NCBI GenBank assembly: GCA_016795465.1
Contig: JAEUHK010000059.1
Span: forward strand, 1 to 64,000
Length of the DNA stretch: 64,000 bases
From: Verrucomicrobiaceae bacterium
GTDB taxonomy: Bacteria > Verrucomicrobiota > Verrucomicrobiia > Verrucomicrobiales > Verrucomicrobiaceae
Reading direction: 5' to 3'
Shown: positions 43,362 through 51,937 of the stretch, in pieces
Numbering within the stretch: position 1 is the first letter of the stretch
Layout of the letters: every line of letters begins with the position of its first letter
The notes under the pieces: model-generated
Told to the model about the DNA's origin: nothing
Database searches by the model: none
Seen by the model: the letters and a program-made list of their open reading frames with translations, nothing else
Translations under genes and position numbers: made by a program

Positions 43362-44600
43362 TTACGGGCCGACCGTGGCCCCGTCGTTCCCACGACCGAC
43401 GTGCATCTGGGAGACGCGCAGGCCGGAGGAGCCGAGGACGGACGCATTGTCGAGCTGGTTGGCCAGGTTGGTCTTGAACTGGTTCTCGTCCGTGCTCAGG
43501 CCAGAGGGGGTGTAGAGGTGGAGATAGCCCCAGCCGGTGTAGAGACCTTCATAAATGAGGTTCGTGTTGGTGCCGTCATAGGTCACACCTTCATAGGAAA
43601 GGCGGACGGCGCCATTGCTGACAGCAGTGATGGAATCAGCGATGCCGAGCCAGGCGATGAAGGAGACTGGGAGGCCAGTGGCCACGCTAGCACCAGTGTC
43701 ATCAAGCAGTTCGACCGACGGGGAGGTGAAGCCCATGAAGTTACGAATGGTGCTGCCGGATGTATAACCGCCGTTTCCAATCGCAAATGAGCCAACACCA
43801 TCACCAATTGGCCAGATCTGGGCCGTTGTGATCACAGAACCAGAGTTCGTCAGCTTCCACTGCTGAACCGTATTGAACACACCATACTTGGTTTCGGCAA
43901 GCTGGGTGATGCGGGTGCCGGAGCCGTTGTCACGACCGACGGCGAGGACGAGATCGTCCGCATCAGGCGTGGTGGGGTTGCCCGTGAAAAGCTTCTTCGG
44001 CTGGGAACCATTCAGCCACAGGGCGCGAGCAAGCTGCTGCGTCATGTTGGTGATGCCCGTGGTGCCTTCATTTGCCACGAAGGAGAAGGGGATGATGGCC
44101 AGGTTCGTGTTCACCAGCGCCGGGGTGGGCGTGGGTGTGGAGGCCTGGAAGACATCCGAGAAGGCAAAACGGGCCGTGGTGGATTCCGTGGCCAGTGTGG
44201 CTCCGTTTCCGACGACCGCATTGGCATAGCCATTGCTGGCAGGCAGCGAGGAAGCCGGGATGAAGTTCAGCGCGGTGCCGAGGGCGACATCATGAATGCC
44301 GGTGGCAGAACCTGTCCAAGTACAATGCACCGTGGTCACGCCGGGAATGCCAGTGGCAGCCCCCTGAATCACGGTGTAATCGGCAGCTTCGAAGCTGGCC
44401 TGGGTATTGGTGGTGTTGCCGACGATGGCAGCGGTGGCGAACTTGCAGTTCGCCTCACCGCCCATCATGGCGACGATGGCCTTGTGGGTGCCGGAACGGA
44501 AGGCGGTGGAGCCGGTAAGGCGGAGGGTGACGTCAGCAGAGGCCTGCTGAACCACGACGAGGGCCAGCACGGCGGTGAAGAGGTGAATGACAGATTTCAT
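43362..44600 (-). CDS. Secreted PstS-like periplasmic-binding-fold protein
   Basis: A 412-residue protein with a signal peptide (MKSVIHLFTAVLALVVVQQASA). The mature N-terminus VTLRLTGSTAFRSGTHKAIV and later FSDVFQAS and VGRDNGSGTRI follow the PstS pattern, in which GST, SD and RxNGSGT loops bind phosphate. The middle and C-terminus differ from classical PstS and no transporter genes are near, so it may bind phosphate or another oxyanion at the cell surface, or only share the fold. A strong terminator follows. The PEP-CTERM gene is 41 bases upstream on the same strand, suggesting co-transcription. Confidence 0.75.
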   Translation of the reverse strand: MKSVIHLFTAVLALVVVQQASADVTLRLTGSTAFRSGTHKAIVAMMGGEANCKFATAAIVGNTTNTQASFEAADYTVIQGAATGIPGVTTVHCTWTGSATGIHDVALGTALNFIPASSLPASNGYANAVVGNGATLATESTTARFAFSDVFQASTPTPTPALVNTNLAIIPFSFVANEGTTGITNMTQQLARALWLNGSQPKKLFTGNPTTPDADDLVLAVGRDNGSGTRITQLAETKYGVFNTVQQWKLTNSGSVITTAQIWPIGDGVGSFAIGNGGYTSGSTIRNFMGFTSPSVELLDDTGASVATGLPVSFIAWLGIADSITAVSNGAVRLSYEGVTYDGTNTNLIYEGLYTGWGYLHLYTPSGLSTDENQFKTNLANQLDNASVLGSSGLRVSQMHVGRGNDGATVGP

Positions 44601-44641
44601 GTGTATCGGATGAGAGATAAGAGATGGGGATGAGAGAGGGA

Positions 44642-45478
44642 TCAGGCTGTCTTTTTGACCGTGCGGCGACGGCGGAAGGCGATGCCAGCAAGGCCAAGAC
44701 CGGCCAGAAGGGCGCGGCTGGGCTCCGGAACGGCGGTGACGGCGAAGCCGACGACACCAGCGTTGCTGATGGTGAAGGTGCCTTCATAGGAACCGATACC
44801 GACTGTGCCAGTGGGGTTGGCCCCCGAAGTGCGGTCAAGAATTCGATACAGGTCCAGCGCGGTGCCTGAAGCACCATTGCCAAAGTTGCCCTCAATCGTT
44901 CCTGCGATCGTAAACGAGTTCGCCCCGTCGTTGTTGCTGGTCCAGGTGGAACCCGTGGCCGCAGGCAGGAGCGCAGTGTTTGTTACAGCCGCCGAAAACG
45001 CATTATAGTTGCCGGCAAAGCTCTCAATGGCGCTGGACACCCCAGCACGAGCCGTCCCGTTAGTGATCTCCCAAGCGGTGGATGATTGGGTGCCTGGGTT
45101 GACGGTCGTTTGCGCAGCAGTGACATAGTTGGTGCGGACGGGGTCACCATCCACAGCGGAGCCAATGTTGCTGGCGGTGCGCACACCGACTACGCCCCAG
45201 AAAAGGTCGGAACGGGTATCCCAGCCGGCACCGTAGGTGCTTGTGAGCAGTGTGCCGATGTCAACAACGTTTGTGATGTTGGCCAGAGCATCGCGATACA
45301 CGGTGTCGGCCTGGCCGAGGTTGACGATGAGGTTCGTGGCAGAACCGGTGCCGCCTGTGGCACGGAAGCCGAGGAGCAGATCCCCGGCGACGTAGGTGGT
45401 GGCGCTCGCCTGGGAAGCGAACAGGGTCATCCCAGCCACGGCGAGCATGGTGAGAAGATGTTTGGTTTGGATGAGCAT
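44642..45478 (-). CDS. PEP-CTERM sorting-domain protein
   Basis: A 278-residue exported protein with a signal peptide ending ASQASA and, at the C-terminus, the PEP-CTERM sorting signal: VPEPSRALLAGLGLAGIAFRRRR (Pro-Glu-Pro, hydrophobic helix, Arg cluster). This tail is cleaved by an exosortase; none is encoded in the window. The body is Gly/Ala/Thr/Asn-rich, beta-type, without recognised catalytic residues, and its start (TYVAGDLLLGFRATGG) is common among Verrucomicrobia PEP-CTERM proteins as I recall. Probably extracellular matrix or surface material. It precedes the PstS-like gene on the same strand. Confidence 0.88.
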   Translation of the reverse strand: MLIQTKHLLTMLAVAGMTLFASQASATTYVAGDLLLGFRATGGTGSATNLIVNLGQADTVYRDALANITNVVDIGTLLTSTYGAGWDTRSDLFWGVVGVRTASNIGSAVDGDPVRTNYVTAAQTTVNPGTQSSTAWEITNGTARAGVSSAIESFAGNYNAFSAAVTNTALLPAATGSTWTSNNDGANSFTIAGTIEGNFGNGASGTALDLYRILDRTSGANPTGTVGIGSYEGTFTISNAGVVGFAVTAVPEPSRALLAGLGLAGIAFRRRRTVKKTA

Positions 45479-45675
45479 GTGTTGGGTGTGGTTTGTCGGT
45501 TTGGGGTTTGGAAGCGAAGACCGTTGTTAAAGCGGCTTCCGCTCCGCCGTGAACCGGCGCACTGGTCATAGCTGCCCGCCAAAATGCCTGCCATCGAAGC
45601 AGGGTTACGTTTTGGTCACTGCCCCTGCCCTTCTGCCTGGGGCAATGAGCCTTTGCGGTGAACTTTCTGTCACAT

Positions 45676-46212
45676 TCAGCGTTTCAACTCGCGTGCGATC
45701 GCCTCCTGCAGCTTCACGATGCCATCGAACTCCTTCGAGCCAGCGGCGGTGTAAACAACATGCCCATCCCTGCCGATGAGCACGGTGCGCGGCACGAACT
45801 TCGTGAACATCTTCGAGTAGATTTCCCTTTTCTCATCCGCGGCCATCGGCAGGCGCAGCTTGTTCTCCCCGCCGATCTTCACGAGCTCCTCACGCGTGTG
45901 ACCGCGTCCGATGCACAGCACGGTGAAGTCCTCACGCTTCGCCAGCTTCTCCACGATCTCCTTTTCGATGTAGCGCATCTCTGGATAGCAAAACGGCACG
46001 CTGGACGCGAAGAAGTAAAGCAGGACCACCCTGCCCTTCTGCTCTGAAAGCGTGAAGGCGCTGCCATCCGTGGCTTTGCATGAAAAATCAGGCGCGACCT
46101 GCCCCGCTCGAATCAAGGTGCTGGCCTCGATTTCGCGATCAAGGGCATCTCCATCCGCGGCGAGAGCCACGGAGGCCAGACAAGCCATGACGAGTGCGAG
46201 TCTCAAGAGCAT
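45676..46212 (-). CDS. Exported thioredoxin-fold (AhpC/TSA-type) protein lacking the nucleophilic cysteine
   Basis: A 178-residue protein with a signal peptide ending SVALA, then a thioredoxin/peroxiredoxin fold: AGQVAPDFSCKATDGSAFTLSEQKGRVVLLYFFAS, and VPRTVLIGRDGHVVYTAAG with the cis-Pro. Where TlpA/ResA-type proteins have W-C-P-P-C, this protein has V-P-F-C, so the first cysteine is Val and only the second remains. Thiol-disulfide exchange by the normal mechanism is thus unlikely. Its start overlaps the degenerate histidine kinase gene by 10 bases, placing it third in a regulator-kinase-thioredoxin operon. Confidence 0.83.
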   Translation of the reverse strand: MLLRLALVMACLASVALAADGDALDREIEASTLIRAGQVAPDFSCKATDGSAFTLSEQKGRVVLLYFFASSVPFCYPEMRYIEKEIVEKLAKREDFTVLCIGRGHTREELVKIGGENKLRLPMAADEKREIYSKMFTKFVPRTVLIGRDGHVVYTAAGSKEFDGIVKLQEAIARELKR

Positions 46213-46937
46213 GCGGCAGCAGGTTGGGTGGGTTTTTCACATCCTTTGGCCGCACAACCATCAATGCATGGCAGGCTGAGACGAAAGAGCGTGCCGCCCT
46301 CCGGCATGGTGAGCCACTCCAGCATGCCGTGATTGAGCTCCATCGCTCTTTTCACCACCAGCAGGCCCAGCGCCGCCTGGCTCCAGTCACCATCGCTGGG
46401 TGAAACCGAGCCTCTTGTGACCATCGGCGCATCGGTGCGCAACTCGAGCTGGCAACCCGATGCTTCCCACGACACCCGCAGATCAATGCTGGAGCGTGCC
46501 GGCACGCCGCGGATGATTTCTTCGAGGAGTTTCGAGAACACGAGATGCCACACCGCGCGGTCCCCTTTCAGATGACAAGCCCCGGTCGGGATGTGGCTGG
46601 ACACGCGGCAGCCGGTCACCTCGACAAGCGGCATGAGGCTCTCGTAGGCGATCTCAAGGCAGCGACGCATGAAAACATCGTCGCAGGGCGACGGAGCGCC
46701 GCCGGACTCGAGCTGCGCCACGGCGTTGATGTCGTCGATGACGTGCATCAGACGGCGCGAGTGCTTGTCCATGATGTCGAGGCAGCGCCCGAGCGACTCG
46801 CCTCCCTTGATGGCACCTGTTTTCAAGGTCTCGATGTAGCCCAGAATCAGGGCGAGAGGCGTGCGCAGCTCCAGCTCGGCCCTCGAAAGGAACATCTGCA
46901 TCGTCGCAGCATCGCAGGTCTCGCTGGAGGCGCTCAT
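46203..46937 (-). CDS. Degenerate PhoR-type histidine kinase lacking the phospho-acceptor histidine
   Basis: A 244-residue protein without transmembrane segments. The region from FLSRAELELRTPLALILGYI onward aligns with the HisKA box of the true kinase PhoR in this window (ASHELRTPLTIINGYIETLRE), but the phospho-accepting His is Leu. Downstream similarity continues (GRCLDIMDKHSRRL). The ATPase part is degraded: the N-box lacks its Asn (FSKLLEEII) and DxGxG and GTGLGL are not recognisable. It is probably an ATPase-inactive partner or sensor. It overlaps the response-regulator gene by four bases (ATGA) and the thioredoxin-like gene by ten. Not a frameshift: the reading frame is intact. Confidence 0.82.
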   Translation of the reverse strand: MSASSETCDAATMQMFLSRAELELRTPLALILGYIETLKTGAIKGGESLGRCLDIMDKHSRRLMHVIDDINAVAQLESGGAPSPCDDVFMRRCLEIAYESLMPLVEVTGCRVSSHIPTGACHLKGDRAVWHLVFSKLLEEIIRGVPARSSIDLRVSWEASGCQLELRTDAPMVTRGSVSPSDGDWSQAALGLLVVKRAMELNHGMLEWLTMPEGGTLFRLSLPCIDGCAAKGCEKPTQPAAACS

Positions 46938-47632
46938 TTCGTGGTTCCCTTTCCTGGATTCGAGACAAACAGGTAACCCTGCTTCCTGACGGTGCCGATG
47001 TGGCTGCCATGCTCGCCCAGCTTGTCACGTAGGCGCTTCACATGCGTGTCGAGCGTGCGGGAGTGCGTGTCGTCCGCGTAGCCCCAGACCGCGTTCAGCA
47101 GCTCGCCACGCGAGTGGACGACATCCGGGTTCGCCATGAGAAAGCAGATCAGCTTCAGCTCGGTGGAGGTGAGATCCGCCACCTTGCCATCGACCAGCAG
47201 GACCATGTTTTGACGGTCCACCACAAAGTCTCCCACTCGCAGCTCGTCCGTGAGAGCAATCTTTTGCGAGCGGCGCAGGATGGCGCGGATGCGCAGCACG
47301 AGCTCACGGGGGCTGAAAGGCTTTGTGAGGTAATCATCCGCGCCCATTTCGAGGCCGTTGATGCGATCATGCGGCTGGGAGCGTGCACTGAGCATCAGCA
47401 CCGGGATCGTGCGCGTGCGGGCATCCGTGCGCAGCGTGCGGAAGACCTGCCAGCCATCCATGCCCGGCAGCATGATATCGAGCACGATGAGCTGCGGACG
47501 CTCCTTTGCGGCGGTTTCGAGCACCTCCAGGCCGTTGTGCACCGCGATGACCTCGCATCCCTCCTGGGAAAGGTGGAGGCTGACGAGGTCGGTGATGTCT
47601 TTTTCGTCATCGACGATCAGGATACGGCTCAT
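46934..47632 (-). CDS. PhoB/OmpR-family response regulator
   Basis: A 232-residue regulator. The receiver domain (1-120) has the acidic pair DDE, the phospho-acceptor Asp in LIVLDIMLPGMDGW and Lys in LTKPFSPREL. The winged-helix DNA-binding domain is C-terminal (VADLTSTELKLICFLMAN, SRTLDTHVKRLRDKLG). It is close in sequence to the PhoB-like regulator at 58130, so the two are paralogues. The adjacent kinase lacks its His, so phosphate must come from another kinase, from acetyl phosphate, or the regulator works unphosphorylated. A large inverted repeat lies 20 bases upstream. Confidence 0.92.
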   Translation of the reverse strand: MSRILIVDDEKDITDLVSLHLSQEGCEVIAVHNGLEVLETAAKERPQLIVLDIMLPGMDGWQVFRTLRTDARTRTIPVLMLSARSQPHDRINGLEMGADDYLTKPFSPRELVLRIRAILRRSQKIALTDELRVGDFVVDRQNMVLLVDGKVADLTSTELKLICFLMANPDVVHSRGELLNAVWGYADDTHSRTLDTHVKRLRDKLGEHGSHIGTVRKQGYLFVSNPGKGTTK

Positions 47633-47651
47633 GCGGGAGGAGCCACATGAA

Positions 47652-47690
47652 CGTCACATTCCGATCAGACACAAAAGCGACGATGTGACG
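47652..47690. promoter_or_regulatory. Inverted repeat CGTCACAT-N23-ATGTGACG upstream of regulator operon
   Basis: Perfect 8-base arms, CGTCACAT at 47652-47659 and ATGTGACG at 47683-47690, 20 bases upstream of the response-regulator start. This is a likely operator for an autoregulated operon; arms of eight bases are less likely by chance than other repeats in this window. Confidence 0.45.
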
Positions 47691-47778
47691 ATCTCGTCGC
47701 AAGAGCGCCACTCAAGCCATGGCCGGGAATCTGTCCTGCAATGCGTTAGAGCCCGAATTGGCTGACTGCGGAGGGAAG

Positions 47779-47869
47779 TGGCGGACAGAGAGGGATTCGA
47801 ACCCTCGGTACCGGATTAGGGTACACACGCTTTCCAGGCGTGCTCATTAGACCACTCTGACATCTGTCC
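47779..47869 (-). tRNA. tRNA-Ser (anticodon GGA)
   Basis: On the minus strand the sequence folds as a tRNA: a 7-base acceptor stem (GGACAGA with TCTGTCC), a D-arm (GAGTGGTCTAATGAG), an anticodon stem-loop with GGA (CGCCTGGAAAGCG), a long variable arm typical of tRNA-Ser, the T-arm GAGGGTTCGAATCCCTC, and an encoded CCA after the discriminator G. The GGA anticodon reads UCC and UCU codons. Without the CCA the gene is 88 bases (47782-47869). Confidence 0.96.
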
Positions 47870-48035
47870 TGAGCTTCATTTCCCGGGAGGCGGGAAGCGA
47901 GCGCGGATAGTGGCGCAGGCAGGCGTCGTGGCAAGCTGATTTTGGCACTCAACGAGTCAAAGAAGGCAGTCGGTTGCCCCGAGGGCATGCGAACTTCCAA
48001 TTTCCCTTTTCGCCATCCGCCGCCAACATGGACGC

Positions 48036-49415
48036 ATGCATCGCCTTGCCATCTTTGGAGGCAGTTTCAATCCACCCGGCCATCATCACGCGCAGATCGC
48101 CCGTGAGCTGGCGCGGCATTTCGACGAGGTGCGCGTCATCCCCTGCGGTCCGCGGCCGGACAAGCCCGTGACGGACAGCGTGCCGCCCGTGTATCGCGCC
48201 ACGCTGGCGGACATCGTGTTTGGCGGCATCGCAGGCGTGACGGTGGATCTCAGCGATTTCGAGCGGGAGGTGTTTTCGCGGAATTTCGAGCTGCAGGAGC
48301 GCTTTGAGAAGGAGAACGAACTCTGGCATGTGGTCGGTGCAGACCTCATCGAGGGCGGCGCACGCGGTGAATCACCCATCCAGCGCACCTGGGCGCATGG
48401 TGCGGAGCTTTGGAAGAAGGCGCGGTTCGCCGTGCTGAAGCGTCCAGGCTATGCCTTCGACGAAAAGGACCTGCCGCCGCAGTCTCGCATCATCGAATTC
48501 GAGGTCGAAGGAGCCAGCACGACCATTCGCGACCGTTTGAGCCGAGGTGAAAGCGTGGCCGGCCTGCTGCATCCGCGGGCGCTGGCCTACATCGAGCGCT
48601 ACGGCCTCTATCGTGCTCCCATTCCCGGCACCTGGGCGCGAGGCTCGCTCGAAGGCGCGAAGTATGTTTTGCAGGCCGATGGGAAGAATCCCAAAGCTCG
48701 CGAACTGGCCGAACCGCTGGCCAAAGGCCACACCGAAGCACGCGAGGCCGATTTCATCACCGTCGTGGGTGGTGATGGTGCCATGCTGCGCGGCATCCGC
48801 GAGCATTGGCGGACGCGTCTGCCCTTCTTCGGCATCAACGCGGGCCATCTCGGCTTTCTGCTCAATGGTCAGGATCAAGTCGCTGCGCATGCCTTTCCGC
48901 CTCGCGATGTCATTTTCCGGCAGTTGCCGATGCTCTTCCTCGAATTTGAAGATCGCGAAGGCAAGACGCATACCGCGCATGGCTTCAACGATGCGTGGTT
49001 GGAGCGTTCCACCAGCCAGTCGGCCTGGCTGGAGGTCATCGTGAATGATGTGCCGCGCATTCCAAAGCTCGTCAGCGATGGTGCACTCGTCGCCACCGCG
49101 GCCGGAAGCACCGCCTACGCCCGCAGCATGGGTGCCTCGCCTTTGCTGGCGGACACGCCGGCATGGCTGCTCGTCGGCTCGAACGTGCTGGAGCCCGCTC
49201 ACTGGCGCAGCGCCCTGCTTTCGCCGGACACGACGGTGGAGATTCGCAGCCTCGATCCGCAGCATCGGCCTGTTGAAGCGTTCGTCGATGGTCAAAGCAT
49301 CGGCGACGTCGTCAGCATGCGCGCCCGCCTCTCGCGAGCCGCCGCCGCGGAGCTCGTTTTTTGCGCCAGCCATGACATGGCGGAAAAGATCGCCGCCATC
49401 CAATTCGGAGCCTGA
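48036..49415 (+). CDS. Bifunctional NadD-NadK fusion: nicotinate-nucleotide adenylyltransferase plus NAD kinase
   Basis: A 459-residue fusion of two NAD-pathway enzymes. Residues 1-190 are NadD-like: GGSFNPPGHHHAQIARELARHF carries the nucleotidyltransferase (H/T)xGH site, with LWHVVGADLI and a TTIRDRLSRGE segment (an ISSTxIR-like motif). Residues about 200-459 are NAD kinase-like: VVGGDGAMLRGIR is the GGDG motif, followed by INAGHLGFL, GALVATAAGSTAYARSMGA and VEAFVDGQ. NadD makes deamido-NAD from nicotinate mononucleotide; NadK phosphorylates NAD. NAD synthetase acts between the two steps, so a direct channel is not obvious. No stop or shift separates the halves. The M14-like gene begins one base into its stop codon. 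Confidence 0.9.
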   Translation: MHRLAIFGGSFNPPGHHHAQIARELARHFDEVRVIPCGPRPDKPVTDSVPPVYRATLADIVFGGIAGVTVDLSDFEREVFSRNFELQERFEKENELWHVVGADLIEGGARGESPIQRTWAHGAELWKKARFAVLKRPGYAFDEKDLPPQSRIIEFEVEGASTTIRDRLSRGESVAGLLHPRALAYIERYGLYRAPIPGTWARGSLEGAKYVLQADGKNPKARELAEPLAKGHTEAREADFITVVGGDGAMLRGIREHWRTRLPFFGINAGHLGFLLNGQDQVAAHAFPPRDVIFRQLPMLFLEFEDREGKTHTAHGFNDAWLERSTSQSAWLEVIVNDVPRIPKLVSDGALVATAAGSTAYARSMGASPLLADTPAWLLVGSNVLEPAHWRSALLSPDTTVEIRSLDPQHRPVEAFVDGQSIGDVVSMRARLSRAAAAELVFCASHDMAEKIAAIQFGA

Positions 49416-50170
49416 TGAAACTGCTGCCGCTGCATCAAGCCCACGACATCCGCGAGGTCATGCGCCGCTGGAAGGCGCTGCAAAAGGCGGCCGGGCTGCA
49501 TGTCACGACATTGACCCTCGCCGAAGGCCATCCGGTGATCGCTTTCGAAACGAAAGCCGCGAAAGCAGGCGCACCGGCCTTCTATCTTTCCACCGGTGTG
49601 CATGGCGATGAACCCGCCTCGATGTGGGGCCTGCTGCTGTGGGCCGAGAAAAACATCGCCAGGCTCCAACGCGATTCGTTTCTCCTGCTGCCGCTGATCA
49701 ATCCCATTGGCATGCGCCTCAACACGCGGCTGGATCATCGCGGCCTCGACATCAATCGCCGCTTTCAACTCACCGATGATCCGTTGAGTGCCGCGTGGCA
49801 GACATGGATCACCGGACGCCCGATGATCGCAGGGCTCTGCCTGCATGAGGATTACGATGCGCAGGGCTGCTATGTCTATGAACTCGGCCATCGCCGCCAA
49901 ACGATGGGGCGCGAGATTTTGGCCCGCTGTGCGAAACCGATCGCCACCGATCCGCGTCGTCGCGTGGATGGCCAGCGGGCGGATGGCGGCCTGATTCGTC
50001 GCAAAAAGCTTCCAACGCATCTTCCCGGCATGCCGGAGGCCATCGAGCTGCATCTCCGCGGCTGTCCGCTCACGTTCACGTTTGAGACGCCATCGGAATT
50101 CTCGCTGGATGATCGTGTTGCGACGCAGATGAACTTCATCCGAACGGCTCTGGAGGTCATCGGAGCATGA
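49415..50170 (+). CDS. M14-family (succinylglutamate desuccinylase/MpaA-like) zinc peptidase
   Basis: A 251-residue cytoplasmic protein. The zinc site is visible as GVHGDEPAS (His and Glu) with the third ligand probably His in LCLHEDYDA. NPIGMRLNTRLDHRGLDINR matches the substrate-binding Asn-Arg region, and FTFETPSEF carries the catalytic Glu, as in M14-type amidases and succinylglutamate desuccinylases. The substrate may be a murein peptide or an acylated amino acid; the sequence does not decide. Start TGATG: its ATG overlaps the NadD-NadK stop by one base, and it overlaps the next gene by four bases, so all three are translationally coupled. Confidence 0.82.
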   Translation: MKLLPLHQAHDIREVMRRWKALQKAAGLHVTTLTLAEGHPVIAFETKAAKAGAPAFYLSTGVHGDEPASMWGLLLWAEKNIARLQRDSFLLLPLINPIGMRLNTRLDHRGLDINRRFQLTDDPLSAAWQTWITGRPMIAGLCLHEDYDAQGCYVYELGHRRQTMGREILARCAKPIATDPRRRVDGQRADGGLIRRKKLPTHLPGMPEAIELHLRGCPLTFTFETPSEFSLDDRVATQMNFIRTALEVIGA

Positions 50171-51108
50171 GATGGCTCGTTCTCATCGCTTGTGCGTTGC
50201 TTGCGGCCTGCGCCAGCAAGTCGCCAAAGAACACCGAAGTGCTCTGCGCCACGGATTGGGTGAGCTTTGATGGCAAAACGATGCCGTGGAAGGCCTGGAG
50301 CGTGCCGGAAGGACAAAAGCCGCATGCGGTCGTGATCGCCATTCACGGCCTCAGCGGTGCCACATCGGACTTTTGGCCGCTGGGCGAGCATTTGTCGAAA
50401 CACAGCATCGCCGTCTATGCCTACGAACTCCGCGGCCAGGGCAATGATCCCGATGTCGCGGCCCGTGGTGACATCGAAAGTGCCCGCTTGTGGCAAAAAG
50501 ACCTCACCACCTTTCACAAGCTCATCAAACGCCGCCATCCTCGGGTGCCAGTCATTTGGTATGGCGAGAGCCTTGGCAGCCTCATCGCTGCGCATACCGC
50601 GGCCAATCGGCCGCGTTGGGGTGATCCCGATGGCCTCATCCTGGCCTCGCCGGTGGCTGGGCTGCGCATGACGATCAATGGTTTTCAACGTTGGCTGCTC
50701 GAAGCAGCAGCCGCCGTGGCTCCGCGCACTCGTTACTCGCTCGGTGATCTCGCTGGTGTGGATGAAAAGAGCATTCAAGTGACCTCGACCACCACGCACG
50801 GCGGGCAGATGGCGAAGACACCGCATCACATCAGCGCCTTCAGCCTGCGACTGCTCACGGAGATCGGCAAGATGATGGATGCGAATCCCGATGCGGCGAA
50901 ACGCCTCAAGATGCCTGTTTTGTTCCTCGCCTCACCGCATGACATCCTCGCCTCGGGCGACCAGATCCAGGGCTGGTTCTCTCAATTCCGTGCGGAGCCC
51001 AAAAAGCTTCTTTGGTACACCCGCTCCTACCATCTGCTGCTGCACGATGTGCAGCGCGAGGAGGTGGTGAAGGATGTCGAAGCGTGGCTGAGGTCCGTAA
51101 CGAGGTAG
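50167..51108 (+). CDS. Alpha/beta-hydrolase lipoprotein, monoacylglycerol-lipase-like
   Basis: A 313-residue protein with a lipoprotein signal (LIACALLAAC, Cys near residue 15). The hydrolase core has VVIAIHGLSGATSDFWPL (oxyanion His-Gly), YELRGQGND, the nucleophile elbow WYGESLGSL (Ser in GxSxG), an Asp in FLASPHDILASGDQ and a His near the C-terminus (YHLLLHDV), forming a complete triad in the pattern of monoacylglycerol lipases/lysophospholipases. Probably acts on the cell envelope. Its ATG overlaps the M14-like gene by four bases, so it ends a three-gene coupled unit. Confidence 0.86.
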   Translation: MRWLVLIACALLAACASKSPKNTEVLCATDWVSFDGKTMPWKAWSVPEGQKPHAVVIAIHGLSGATSDFWPLGEHLSKHSIAVYAYELRGQGNDPDVAARGDIESARLWQKDLTTFHKLIKRRHPRVPVIWYGESLGSLIAAHTAANRPRWGDPDGLILASPVAGLRMTINGFQRWLLEAAAAVAPRTRYSLGDLAGVDEKSIQVTSTTTHGGQMAKTPHHISAFSLRLLTEIGKMMDANPDAAKRLKMPVLFLASPHDILASGDQIQGWFSQFRAEPKKLLWYTRSYHLLLHDVQREEVVKDVEAWLRSVTR

Positions 51109-51110
51109 CT

Positions 51111-51824
<714 letters not shown>

Positions 51825-51937
51825 GGCGGCTCCTCCAAACGTGGCGGGAACGTCTGATTATCGCCCGGATGAAAAAGATGATGGCAAGGCCGCCCGCCGC
51901 GCGTTTCATGCGCCCTCTCACCCACCCCAGCCAGCCC

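Noticed and set aside
45600-45660. Hairpin TGCCCC...GGGGCA as terminator after the thioredoxin-like gene
   Set aside because: The stem is short with a long loop and there is no T-run in either direction.
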